From Baylisascaris procyonis (taxonomy: Eukaryota > Nematoda > Chromadorea > Rhabditida > Ascarididae), in contig JAZARR010000206.1 of assembly GCA_037389465.1 (NCBI GenBank), positions 434,001 to 498,000 of the forward strand: a stretch of 64,000 nt of DNA, written 5' to 3'. Numbering within the stretch: position 1 is the first letter of the stretch; every line of letters begins with the position of its first letter. The position numbers and the translations under genes are program-made. Positions 12,887 to 25,500 of the stretch are shown piece by piece. Below the pieces are notes generated by a model. It ran no database searches and was not told the origin of the DNA. It saw nothing but the letters and a program-made list of their open reading frames with translations.

Positions 12887-15800
12887 TTTTCGCATCTATA
12901 ACGAAGAGTCCTTTCAATGGAGGAAGTCCGCATCTCAGGGAATGTTTCTTTTTTACGAGTTGACATTTAGTTGTCCATCGAAGAAGAGCTGAAAGGTGGT
13001 ATAAAAGGAACTTACCCAGGTGGATATACGAAGGTCGCTGTTAGAAATAAACAGTGAAATGAATTTGGCTCTTTTGAAAGAGTTGGTTTCCAATTAAAGA
13101 TGCTGCAATGTGCTTTCAGTGAAGAAAGCCTGTAATGACCGTATTATAGACCCGTAGATGGGCTTATACGTTCCATCGTCGCTCAAATGATAGTAGAAGA
13201 GGTAAAACCGTCTTCAGCATCCGGATTTCTAGATGAATAGAAGGGAATACTATAAAAGAAGGAGAGAAGAGAATAAAAGAAAAGGGATCCAATGAAAAGA
13301 TGAGCTCTTCATGCTTCTTATTCATCAGCTGAGGTCGCATTGAATGCAGATATTGGAAGCTTAGCTAATCTGTATGGGAGGATATGCCGCCTTCTCTTAT
13401 ACAGGCGCGATCACCTTATTGACGTAGTAGAGCCGAATCTACTGGTTCTTTAGCAGGTCATGACACGATGGCTGCATTTAGAAGTGGTATACTATTTCTG
13501 AGTGCAGCCATTATTACATTACTTTGTAGTTACCAATTCAGGAGTGATTGCTAGCTAGGTGGTAATAAGTGAATCATTTAGGGCATCTGTCTCGTATGCT
13601 TTAGAGATCGATATTGCGATATTTATTGATTGCAGTTGATGTACATGCTGGTAATGTGTCGATATCGGATTGCGGGTGTGAAGTGATCGATGTAGAGCAA
13701 GGTAACCGTTGCTTATAGTATTTTCGAAAATCTTTTAATGATAATAGTGAAACATTTTTCCATATTGCTTACTGGTGTTCGACTGCTTCTTGCGGTTGCT
13801 TCCCCACGTTTCCTTTTCTTCTCCTTCATCTCCCCAACTCTTCCCAGGCCCCTCTTCCATTCCCTTCCCTTCCCACCCTCCCTCCCTCTCCCTCATGTAA
13901 GCTAACTTTTCGGTGTACATTCAGATTCTGAGCAGAGATGCGCTCACCTCGCACTGAACCTTGTCATTTCTTGGCTAGCGAAGCGTAAATTTTGGTGGGC
14001 CTAATGGTGAATTTCGTGGTATCAGCATCATTAAATAGAAATTGTTAACACCAAAATGAAGCTGTGAAACAATTTCAGTGATATTTTCCCTTTGAAAGAA
14101 ATTGAAACCAATTCAACAAAATATTATAGCGTTTATTAAATGAAACGATATTTCGAAAGATAAAATTCAAGAAATGTTCATAGTGATGTTCCAAAAAAGA
14201 TTATTTTCATGTAATAAAGGAGTTTTTAAGAAAATTAAAAAAAATTTTTTTAAACTAGAAAAGTTTTGAAAGAATTCTATCAAATATTCCAAAAATCTTT
14301 CAAGGTAGCGAAAAATATTATTGATAGAATAAATTTTGCATCGTTTTTGCAGTTGGTGGGCAATATTTACGATCGGACAGAAAATATCCTTTATTTTATT
14401 TCCTTGATGATCAGCTAAATTTTGCTTTAATTCTGTTTTTTTTCTTGCTTGTTTTAGTCATTTAATATGCCGTAATTATTTTCACTGTATTGTATTGCAG
14501 TTCTGGCCGGACAGCCAAGCTTTCATCGTCCTTATATGCTGAAGACATCTTGGGTTAATGTAAGTTTCTGGTCGCGATCGATGATTTTCCCTTTGGTTTC
14601 AGTTCTTTTTTTTGCCACTTTATCATCGATTTGTTGTACCGTTTATCATTTGTTCAGCTCATCACACCTATCTGGACCACCCGACTCGTCCGGTTATAAA
14701 ACTTTTGACTTTTGACAAATTTCTTTCTATGAAGGTCAGGCATAAAAAATTTTGAAAGGATATATGGATAAGCGAATCCGATGAGATGTGCCTTCTTCAC
14801 ATTTCCTTGTGGACGATTAGATGAAGAGTTTCGTAAATTTTGAAAGCATGTGGGGCAGTCGCTGCTTCCCTTTCCTCATTTCTCTCATTCATATCTTCCT
14901 TTCAATGTTGAGCATCGTTATGCCGAAAGCAGGTTGTGAGTCATTGATTTACGGGTTGTAACGGCTGCCGTTAATGACAGACTTTCTTCTCTGCGTATAT
15001 GCAATTCCATGGGATGACAGGTCACTTAATTAGCCCTTCATTTTATTCACTAATTTCCAAATTTTTGCGTCGAAAATAGTCATGGGTTGGTAGAATTTAA
15101 AGAATATTTAAGAATATGGAGGATCCATTTAGGCTATAAGTTATACCTAAAAGGCATCATTGTTGTAGAGTTTTGCGATCTCTGCTTTAAAATATTGATC
15201 AAATACTCCCACGCTAATATAGTCGAATGGAACCTGATCTTTTACTGTTGTAATGTTATAATTATTTAAACGGGCATATACGGAATGTTTAGCGACGAAA
15301 TTGTTTGTAGATGAGCATAAATGAAATGATGGTGGCATTTGTTGATCTAAAAGGCGCGAAACACTTCTGATCTAGTTCCACTAGATCAAAGTTTATCATA
15401 AACGGTGTTTTTGTTTGCGTCTCTCTTCTGTCTCCTTTGTCTCTTCTGTTTGTTTCGTATTGAGCGGGCGGGTTGCACTGAAGATGATGACTGAATTTCT
15501 TTAAAAGTTTTTCTTTCGTTCTATTAACGGTCACATATCCAGATTCCGGAGCTTCTTCCATATACCTGATTGCGTTGTTTTTGAGAACCTGAATGTCCCC
15601 ATCTTATATTTCCAGAGAATCTGTCAGTTGTTGCAACCTGGTCAGGAAGATTGGAGAGGGGTATTTTTTTAATGATAGGTTCGCTGGAATGTTTTACTCG
15701 CTGCTTCAGATAGCATTGGTGTATATATATGTGGATTTTTATAATGTTTCTTAATCTAGTTGTTGATAAAAATCCTCAATTGAACCCTGATATATAGTGA

Positions 15801-16100
15801 TCTCTTGCAAGTAAGTCAAATGGCTTGCGCATGTTATTGTAGCACACTACACTACTTTTTTTCTTCTGCGTAGTTAGAAAACAGCCTTCGTATCTTGCGT
15901 TCTATTCGGCATGAACGGTACGGTTCTTAGAATTGTTGCTCTAGCATCAGATATTTCTATTTCATGTATTTAGAATTGTAGTAGTATTTGTTCTGGCTGA
16001 CTTAATTTATAATTTAAAAAATAAGCTTTCGTATCATGTGTTCACTGCCGATAAAAGAGTGCTGCATTTTATTTATTTATTCGTTTATTTATTTATTTGT

Positions 16101-16143
<43 letters not shown>

Positions 16144-19100
16144 TCTATTTATTTATTTAATTTGTTTTATTTGTTTCAATCAGAGCATTCGTTGTGAAAA
16201 AATGTATATTGCTTCCACTTGTCCCGATTCAATCCTCCTCTGATCCGATTGGTCCCTACGGTCTTTTTTAAAGAGTCACTCCATCTCATTGCAGGTTGGC
16301 CTCCACTTCTTTCCCCATTCCGTGATATCCATTCTGTTATTCTTTTCATCCAATCGTCATTTTTCGTTGCGAATATCTTCGACATCCATCTGAATTTCCT
16401 GATTCCGGCTTCTGCTACTCGATCCCTTACTTTCCTTATACCTCGGAGCCATTCTTTGGCTTTCCTGTCGACCAGTTTGGTTCCTGTTGTGATTCTTTCA
16501 GGAACCAAACTCGTCGACAGGAAAGCCAGCGGTCGATTTTGGCTTCGCTTTAATCTAGGAAAGGGTAAAAGATTTGGTCATAAACGATGAATTGAGGAGG
16601 AATTCCATGCGTATGATCAAAATGCTTCCAAATTTTGAAATTTGCCAAGAACGTCGGAGTCAAAAATTGCAGTCGTAGTCCAGTGATGGATATAAAATGG
16701 CCTTTCGAGGTATATAACTATATGCTTTCTTCATGACGTCACGCAACAACTCCATGTTTTTGGAAAATTGTGCTTCTTGTCTGTCCCCATGTAGTAGTGG
16801 CTATGAAAATTCTAACTTAATAAGTTAGTGGGGTCAAACAAAACCATTGTTTCTGAGATAAATAGATATGGCCTCAAGTATTATTTTTACATACAATTTG
16901 CATAAAGCACATATTGTGCCGTCATGTAAAGCGCGCTTTCTAATGTCATCTCATTTTCAGACGATCGAAGATATGATGGTATTTGCGTTCGGCGAATTCC
17001 TCTTCGAACTACTAACGGGTTTTTTCTCATTTCCGATGAATTCGGTCAATGAGGGTCTAACATTGGTACCCTCTGTTTTTCGTAAGTTCTTATTCCATTC
17101 CTCAAAGGTTTTGGCGAGGTGCATATTGTGCTAGTTTTCCTGTTGCGTTTTTTTTCCACTTGTTTGGCTATAGAAACACAAATATACAATACTTCTAGGG
17201 TGGGTCCAGATATGTCTCTGGAATTGTCTCGTTATTGGCGGGTGTGAAGAAACGAAAGTGTTGTTTTTTTTTTAAACCGTCAAAGCCTATCATATCTTTC
17301 GGTCCTTGATAGTAACGAATATTTATAAATTTCAGAGCCGATATTGAAGTCAATATTTGCACCTGATACACGCGTAATGCCTACACTCATAGAGCTTATC
17401 AGTTCCGAGTTAGTCCTTCTTAAACTTTTATTTATTGCTCTCTCTTTGTATCGTTGGCAATCTTTGGAGAAATGATGGTAAGGTGATGTGAGGATTTTTT
17501 TTTTGTTTCTTTGCACATGAAAGAACTGAATTGGCGTTGAGAAATCTGTTATCCACCTATTTTATTGCACTCTTAGATTGCGATATTTATGGATTGAATC
17601 AATGAACAATTTTAATTGAGGCAATCTATGTACATGCAATTGTTTCATAAATTCTTCGATAATAGTCACTCGAATGCGATCCTATTATTAATGGCAACTT
17701 GGATTCTTGAGTCTTTGAAGTGTTATAGTCATCAAAGCTCGAGCTCAAACTAATTCAAGATCAGTTCTCTAGCAATTGTAGCTCAAAAGGGAAGTAATTG
17801 AACTTAAAGTCCTTTAGATTTGTTCTTAACTGGCGCTGTTTGTTATATCGAACACTTATAACGAGTAGCAAATTTCTTGTTTACTATCTCTATTTCAATT
17901 CATAATCACTTTATATATTCCTATGGTTTGTTGCTAATTGAGTTATCGCAATCAATCTTGTTTACTCGGTGATGTTTGATATATCGTCATCATTATTCAG
18001 AACACCGTATAATCTTTAATAAATGCCTCAGGATTCACGGTGTTTCACTATGAAGAGAGATGTTTGTGTTAGTGCTGAGTATATTGAAAACAATTAATAT
18101 CACTGAACAGTACCGCATAAAACTATTAGTAATTACTATACCCAATTTCCTTTGCACTATGTCCATTTAATATGTTTGCAATAGTATCCCACTAGAGGTA
18201 TATTCAACGTTTATAGTTAAAATCGTAAAGAAATCTCACAGTTCCATATTGCACTTTAAAGCAATGATACAGCGAAACAAGGTTGATTGCAATTGCATCT
18301 TTTGCACAAAAATTTTGGAGTATTTTATTTGCACGTCGTCTCAATAAATGCTACTATGCTCGTGTTGTACTTAGAATTTTTGAATTGGTACATTGCAGCA
18401 ACTATCTTAGTATGAGATAAGTTTCTTCGATGTAATGATATGTCATTATTCGTGAACTCAATGAGCAAGGGATATGTATGTTCAAAATTTCAAATGTTCT
18501 TTTTTTTTTTGAACATTTTCTATTCATCTGGCCTTTTCGCGTGTTTTCTTTTCTTCCTGAGAGAAGGGTTCACTAAGTGTTATAGGAAAAACTTGAAGGA
18601 CGCAATATTTGCAGTTTGTTCGTCGATATCCCAGTTGCAAAAATGAATCGGCGAGAAATTCGAATGCCAGCTAGTGTGAAGCAATTATTGGATGGATTAT
18701 GTGAAAACATTCGACAACGTCTACGTTCAGATCGCGCCCAGGTGTGTATTCATATTCTTGTTGATCTAACCGAAAAAGTGTTACAAATTAATTTATTCAC
18801 GAATAGATGCATCTTGGCGATTGCAGGTGCCTCATATGTTTATAGAAGTCTTTTTCTGCATAGATTAGATTTTTGACGATGAAGTTTGGCTATTGAATAG
18901 TTTTTCTCATCCATTCAGTGAAACATATGGATGCCTTTGAATAACTGGAAGGGCATCTCTGCTGGCCTAGATGAGAAAACTTTCATGCCCTCAAGTTTTT
19001 ATGAAATTCATTTTGAATAATGTAGACAACTTGATAAGAAAAGTCAGTAACGCAAAATGATGGATGGCCATATGTAAAGGATATTTCTATTGCTCTTTTA

Positions 19101-19731
19101 AAAATTCATCAAATCGTCATATTTCTACGAATTTTGTTAAACATAAAATGTTTATATATCCTTTTAATCAATATTTTTTTTACTCATTTTATATTTCAGC
19201 ATCATCGAATACAGAAAGAGGAGAAAATACGACGATTGATTCTATCGGAAGGTGAAAAATTACGCAGAAAACAAATCATGAAATGTGTAAGTAGACTCAT
19301 ATTATATTCCAATTCCTATCGTCACTTTATTTCTCTTGTTCTCATCCCACATAGTTCACTATCTACTTGATTCGAAAATCTCTGTGTCGGAACATTACAC
19401 CCATTTACTGAGTGCAAATTGAGCAAAGCACTTCGACTCGCTTATTACTGCGACCCTTATTCTTGCGGATCACTCTTCACAGAAATTGCTTATGAATGCT
19501 GGATGTCAGATTGTTGAGTTTAATTTTGGCCATTCTTCTCGACCGATATAGTTATTATCAAAATCGTTATAAAATTTGATAGATGGAGGTCGAATATTTA
19601 GAGTTAACTATGTGATAAGGATACACAATTGATAACTCCCTGTTTGATAGGTCAACTAGATTTATGTTGTATTTCAGGAACAAATGAAATTCAGCAAATC
19701 GAACACTGAAGAGAAGAACGCTTCTCACTAA
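9229..19731 (+). CDS. PXK: PX-domain pseudokinase, PXK/MONaKA family (5' exon missing)
   Basis: Exons: 9229-9305, 10527-10656, 11505-11595, 12009-12328, 12689-12827, 13636-13701, 14501-14559, 16961-17081, 17336-17408, 18615-18741, 19200-19286 and 19678-19731. All phases close, giving about 447 residues without the first exon. The PX domain is at the front: EYILEVERLL, W-T-V-QRRYTQF, LPPKK, then FIAQRKDALQ and FLDVICSH. A kinase-like domain follows. The catalytic-loop region reads VDVHAGNV and the DFG position reads DVE, where human PXK has HLHASNV and DLE; both lack normal HRD and DFG motifs. Other matches are LAGQPSFHRPYM, FAFGEFLFELLTG and MPTLIELISS. The tail is basic and charged, as in PXK, but short, without the human proline-rich and WH2-like extension. 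PXK binds phosphoinositides, promotes ligand-induced receptor internalisation and modulates Na,K-ATPase. Unusual acceptors are CAGAG at 10526 and TTAAG at 12688. One intron (14560-16960) holds a retrotransposon remnant. Confidence 0.88.
12845..12885. repeat. (TTTA)n microsatellite
   Basis: About ten TTTA/ATTT units lie just inside the intron after the fifth PXK exon found. It is the same tetranucleotide as the tail of the retrotransposon remnant near 16.1 kb, so it may be the stub of another insertion. Confidence 0.75.
16060..16165. repeat. (TTTA)n tract, probable 3' tail of a minus-strand retrotransposon
   Basis: A long, slightly imperfect run of TTTA units (TAAA on the minus strand). It sits directly downstream of the minus-strand reverse-transcriptase remnant at 16176-16508, where the 3' tail of an RTE-like element belongs. 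Confidence 0.8.
16166..16560 (-). mobile_element. 5'-truncated, partly inverted non-LTR retrotransposon remnant (RTE-like)
   Basis: The minus strand at 16176-16508 encodes about 110 residues resembling the region after the reverse transcriptase in RTE-type non-LTR elements. It has a basic helix, then W-x3-I-x2-W-x2-RNGERSGGQP followed by MRWSD, and a late W near the end. That matches the familiar order W..RI..W..R..KR..GRP..RW.D. Only this C-terminal piece survives. The end is followed by the (TTTA)n tail. At its 5' edge a segment of about 30 nt occurs in both orientations (about 16457-16490 and 16498-16530). Both copies encode GTKLVDRKA, one on each strand. It is inserted within a PXK intron and is a dead fragment. 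Confidence 0.75.
17409..18614. other. PXK intron, nothing else seen
   Basis: Intron between PXK exons 17336-17408 and 18615-18741. Its donor is GTTAGT and its acceptor TTTGCAG. I see no internal exon, repeat family or RNA gene. Confidence 0.6.
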
Positions 19732-20510
19732 GGTTTATTTACAGCCTTACGGAATTGTAAACACTAACCGCTGATGAAACACGCCAACAGGTTGTATAGG
19801 TCTATGAATAGAAAGGGTTGAGGCAAATTCATTCTATGTGGTACTTAGAAGTAAGTGGAAAAACTCGCAGAAATTCTCCTACTGCAATACGTCATTCATT
19901 CTGAAGTGCTAAAAAATACTTGAAGATGTGACCTTACATCTGTGAATGTTTGTAATCTCAACTTTTGTCGGGCACTTCCCACGAATGGAACGTGGGTGCT
20001 TACCTTTTTGGCGATCTTCACGATGGTACCATGTCAGCTGATGTTTGGGGCAAGCGCACTCAAACCTATGCGCTGAAGCCACTTTAAGATTTTTATGAGA
20101 ATTTAATAAGGAAGTGGGCTTTCACTATTTTACCCATTCTCTCATGGATCTTTGTTCATTTGCCACTTCCAAGAGAGGGAGAGGTGGCAGTTGAACATGT
20201 TTATCTCTCCTTTCTTCCTTTCCTTCTCTACAATCTCCCAGTTACTCCCTTATTACTCCACTATACTTTCCAAACCAAATGTCGGGTTTTGCGATAAGGC
20301 GGCCAAAAAAGAACAATTATAGCCAATGTGTTCTGAGACTCGATATTTAATCATTGTGAATGTCTGTGTGACATGTTTATGCCAAATACATATGTCTAGG
20401 TTCATTACGTCCAATATTTTGGAATGTCATATAATCGTACAAGCAGCCAGTCAATTGTATGTGATGGAAATACAGCATACAACTGCCCTGTTGGTACTTA
20501 AATACAAATT
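19732..20510. other. Intergenic region after PXK, no gene seen
   Basis: Non-coding sequence of mixed composition with pyrimidine-rich patches around 20150-20260. It is more GC-rich than its surroundings and may contain old repeats, but I cannot assign a family. Confidence 0.4.
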
Positions 20511-20588
20511 TGTCTGCAGACAGGAACGAACCCGCAACCTCCCGCTTACCGGGCGAGTGCTGTAACACTGAGCTGCCACGGACGTTCT
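20511..20588 (-). repeat. tRNA-derived SINE-like sequence (minus copy)
   Basis: Read on the minus strand it starts GTCCGTGGCAGCTCAGTG, close to a tRNA A box. Next come an arm CTCGC-(7)-GCGGG and then GGTTCGTTCC, close to the B box. An acceptor-like stem can pair partly with the downstream TGCAGAC. The anticodon-position triplet is GGT (Thr), but position 33 is C rather than U and the T stem is broken. It is therefore a tRNA pseudogene or SINE head, not a working tRNA. Confidence 0.6.
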
Positions 20589-20602
20589 CACTGGTCATCA
20601 AC

Positions 20603-20670
20603 CTAGAGCACTCAAAGTACTCGCCCGAGAAGCGGGAGGTCGCGGGTTCGTCCCCGTCTGCAGATAATTT
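20603..20670 (+). repeat. tRNA-derived SINE-like sequence (plus copy, inverted partner)
   Basis: It shares ACTCGCCCG, AAGCGGGAGGT and CGCGGGTTCGT with the minus copy about 20 bp away, in the opposite orientation. The B box is recognisable, but the A box and D arm are degraded. A phrase close to TTCATTGGTCATCAA flanks it, and a similar CACTGGTCATCAA lies between the two copies, suggesting both belong to one repeat family. Confidence 0.55.
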
Positions 20671-22533
20671 TCATTGGTCATCAAAGGCACCCCATTACCA
20701 TTCTCAGTCTGAGCCGGACTTCACTTGCCTTATAACTCAAAAACATTTAACATATTTAAATACATTTCTGTAGAGATCATTTCTTAACTCAGAGGTGGTC
20801 CCTATCCTCTAACGAGGAGTTTTCATCCACACGTGGGTAGTGATCTCTCTCCTCTCTCCCTCCTTCAGCGTTCCCTCTCGAAGGGGAGGGGAGGGAATTC
20901 AGAAGAAACTTGTAGCTTGCTTCGCTCGTCATGATCAAGGAAATCCTCTTCCTTCCTTCAACGCCCGAAAATCTCTGCCACTCCACTCACCTTACCGTAA
21001 CAAATTTTCACCCTGCTGGTTAGTAAATGTGTACCTCACAATTCAGAATGTCAGTGACAAAAATCTGAAGTCCGCCTGAAGAGTGGCGAAAATTCTTCTG
21101 GAAGAGAAGCATCATCAAAAAAATTCATGTAGTTGTCGAGCAAGAGTCCGTAATTCCCAAAAAAAATTTCCCTATTTTGACATATTTTGGACTGGTAGCC
21201 GTCGCGCACTACTACACAGCTTGCTATGGAGCACGGTAAAAGCCATTAGGAAGCTGCCATAAGACAATGAATGAAACCTGCTTCAGAATCTATAATAATG
21301 AAAAATAAATAAATAAACCAACGAATGTAAGACATATTTGTAGAAGCAATAGACCTACTATGAAAACTACTTTGAAACTTTGTGCTACTTCCGTAGAACC
21401 TGTTTTTGTAAAACTAACTGCGGCTGATTTTGTAATAAGCCGATCTTAGGATATTTACACCCAGTTTGTTTGTGTGATGATTTTTGCAGTCTATTCTGTA
21501 ATGGCTCTCGTAGAAGCCGGCACAGTTTATTTCACAGGTGTTTTACTGCTGTTTTTGTCACAGCTTCCTCATTCTTCTGCAAGTACCAGTCTCACTTTTA
21601 AGCGTACAGCCTATGCACCAGGTCTTGTATTGACTTGCCGTAAAGGTCCTACAACATCGTCTTCTGCAGTAGTTTCTGCAGTATGCTGTCACCGTATCCA
21701 CTATTAGTCAGGGCCGGAAGTGACGTAGATGCGGCTGACAAATGAACGATTTTTGAGGTCCGCTGAGGGGTTGCGGATTAAAAAGCCCCTATTTCAAATA
21801 AGAAATGAAATGTCCTCGAAGCCAAATATGCCAACGAGTTAACACAGATCATATTCATATGATTTCTTTCTCAGCTGCACAATTAACGAAGTTATCTACT
21901 CGTCCACAACTCACAACTCAGCAAGTCACACAATTGAACTACAATCATTGGCTTTTTGAATAGGTCAAGCTACTCAAAGTTTTTATTAAATCCACAAGTA
22001 TTTCTTAATAACGACTGCAGTCATGCCTTTGAAGAGTGCAAATTAGAACTTCGCAAGCTGTTTTACTTTAATCACAGTCAAAATCAGACATCCATACCGG
22101 GCATATCAGATCGTGTCATAGATAGTTGTTCAGTCGTATAATTGGACAGCAATTTGAAGTTGATGTTGTGGAGAATCAAATAGAATTAACTGGCCACCAC
22201 CCGCACATATATCATACTCTGAAATCAATCCCTATATTAATAATCAGCGGTTGATGATATCGATCAGAGTTTACAAAACGCCAGTGATCTATGCAGATCT
22301 AGTATCCTATGAACTGAAATCTAAAATTTTAAGTTTCCACGAAGTCAGTTTTCGAAATTCCAGTCGCCGGAAAAAATATTGCACAATTCGTCTCCAGAAA
22401 TGTTGTGGAAAAATTTCTGGAATATTACTTCAGATTCGGATCATATGTAAATATAAACGTTAAAAATGAATACATTTTACGAAGTTTTTGCATAACTTTA
22501 CTGAATTAAAGCATCAATAAATGAGATGATCGC
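20671..22533. other. Intergenic region between PXK and DRG1 (convergent ends)
   Basis: PXK and DRG1 converge here. An open stretch at 21474-21707 has a hydrophobic start but no recognised domain. I see no supported exon. Polypurine and polypyrimidine patches occur near 20850-20900. Confidence 0.4.
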
Positions 22534-25500
22534 TTACTTTTTAACGATCTGAACGACGTCCTCATCATTTAACACATGCTCTTTGCCAACTCTTTGCGGA
22601 TTGTGCTTAGCCGAACTTCCCCAAACCAACGCACTGAAATCCTTTCATTATTGCTTTACTGTGATTATATGCCAGCTGTTTTTGTATTCGAAATTTTATA
22701 ATACATTTGTTCGCCTTCTCATCGATTACAAAATCCATGTGTGAGGAGGGGATAAGGGGAGAGGAAAGGAGAAAGGGTAGTCAAGGATCATAACAGCAAT
22801 GTTTATCCCGTTCCCCTTTTTCCATCTATTTCTCTCTTTCTCAAATGTCTACTAAGAAATCAACAAGGTCTAGCACAAGTTTTAATTTGTCCTTTCCATC
22901 ATGAAAACAACATTCCCACTCAGCGGGATGGAAGATTAACGAATCCATTTGGGATGTATGTGTCTTTAATCATCTACCTCACTCAAATATGCCAACACAA
23001 TTAATTTTAAATAACACACATTATAAAGTACCATAGAAATGTACTCTGTCATTTCCATTAGTCATATAGTTTGGCGAGTTTCACTCATGGAATTCGATTC
23101 ACAAACAACGACAACATCGTCGATATAGACTTCACCAGGCAAATACACCTCATTATAATCCATTCAGCAGTTTTCTATGAATAACGACGACGACGGGACA
23201 ACAGAGATACTTTAACACATCAACGGATTGATTAAGGCACTTGTTACGAGTACTTTAAAAAATGAAGAAATCACAATCAAAGAAAAACCCCAATAGCAGC
23301 GCACTTCTCAATAGTTCAATCTTCAAATCAAACATCAGTCACAAAAAAAAAATTGTCATTTAATTTTCTATATCATTTTCAAAGAGTTTTTACAATATTT
23401 GAAACATGGAAAATATAGAAAATACCACATTGTTTACTTACTTTTTGAAATCCTTTTGTAGTGATTTATGAATTTTCAAGCAGAGATCATCGACCGTACG
23501 CGCATCTGCCGGTAAAACGATCGGTGCATTATAATCAGGCAATTGTCCTTTTGGTTTCGTATATCTGCAATGAAAATTTCATTACTGATCTACTGATCAA
23601 AGGATTAAAATGTACTAATTTACTGCTGAAAATATCTTTCATCCTACAGCCTTCATAAATTACATCAATTGAACCGTCCAACTCGCTGAAACAAACGAAA
23701 ACTGATGCAATGCTTAACTCGCAAAAAAAAAAATGCAACTTTCTATTACTAAGTGGACATCCGCGAAATCCTCTTGTGATTCGATGTGAACGCAATTAAG
23801 TATGAATCCAATCTATAGGCAGTTAGCTAATAGAGTAGCAATAATTCAAAATATTTACTCGACAATGGCACATAACAATGAACAATACTAGTTTACTTGA
23901 ATTAATATCATTGCCCTTCTTTGGGATTTCTCTTAATACGAGCAAAATTAACACAACATTGGCATTAACAACTGACTTTAATGCATTGCTTGTATATTTG
24001 AATGAATGCAACAATGTGAAGATAAGAGTGTTGCACTCAACAGCAACGCCGTTATGCATCGAATTTTTCTAAATGAGTCTCCGTGGAGCTCTTAAAACAA
24101 ATTTATGTGCACATCGCATGACGTCTGACTCCTCTAAGAACGAATCATCAAATCGTCTTTTAGACATACTTACGAATTATATCTTCATATAGAATTCCGT
24201 ATTTATTTCTATCTATCGGAATTAGTGCAAAAAATGAGCAACAACCAATAGAAAGAATATTGCATCTCGATCTATTAGCCTTTCTCTTTCCCTTCACCTT
24301 CTCTCCCTTTCATGATTCTCTATTTTTCTTAATTTTACTTACCCTCTAGTTACGATTTTTGGTCCTTTTCTCTTCCTCCCTCTCCCCCACCCCTCCATTC
24401 ATCTCCTGCATTCCTATGACTTTGAAATGTTCCCCTTTCATATTTACTATCGTCTTGTGTTTTGATCAGCGTAAAACAAAACGCTCATAAAATATTACTG
24501 AAAGAAGAACAATGATTAACAAGAGATGAATCGAAAAATGAAGAAAAATAAAAGAGACTTACACCCGAATTAGATTCAAATATTCCCACATCTTTTCAAG
24601 AAGATCGTCAAAATTCCATTTGTGATGTGCCGAAATTGGCACACAATGTGGTATCTTATAAATTATATCAAGTTCCTGCAAAATTGCTTTACAAAAATCA
24701 CTACTCTCATAATTGTTAAACTCTTCTGCTATCGTGTTGCAAAAATTGGAATCGACTAATCATAAAGTCTAGATTATAAGCCATTCCCTTCGTCAAAACC
24801 CCACTAAAAAGCTAAAATTATTAAGGCTATCATTCCGATCGCTTTTGTTTTCCTTAAATATCTTCAAATAATGTTTAACGTTTACATACCCCCAAAAGAT
24901 CAGGAAAAATCGTTTTTTGATAAACATTCTTTCAAAGTTATTTATTTTAAGATAGTAGATGTGTTGAGTGTTGCTGGAAGATTCCATATGCATGCAAGCT
25001 TCACATAAAAACGAGAGCAAAAGACTTCAAAGATTGATTCTTAGAAAGACGGAGACTATACATAGCCAACTATTAGCCTGAAAAAAATCCCATCCAAAGT
25101 TGATCATATATATCCTCTTCGATAAAAAAAAAAGAAAATGTGAATGCCCTCTCCATAGTATGCCATTCAATTGACAGCACTGAATTTAAATTAGAGAATC
25201 TATGCTAAGTAAAGTTCAACAATTGTGAATTTCATTAAAACAATAAATCGAATAGGAATTCGAATTCATTTCAATTAATGAAAGGGAAGGAGACATATTA
25301 CATCAATATCGGTTTGAATGTGAAACCCGAATTGAATTAGCGATTGAAATTCGAAAAAATTTTTTATTGTGGAATAAATAATTTTCTGATGACAATGCAT
25401 CAAGAAGTGATAGTTGATAAAAAATTTTGCCTTCCATACTTTTAAGGGTCATCGAGAAGAGCGGACACCAACAAGTCAATCATGAGGTCATTTATGCAAT

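Noticed and set aside
20511..20588. Functional tRNA-Thr gene
   Set aside because: The anticodon loop lacks U33, the T stem does not pair, and the sequence is one of an inverted SINE-like pair.
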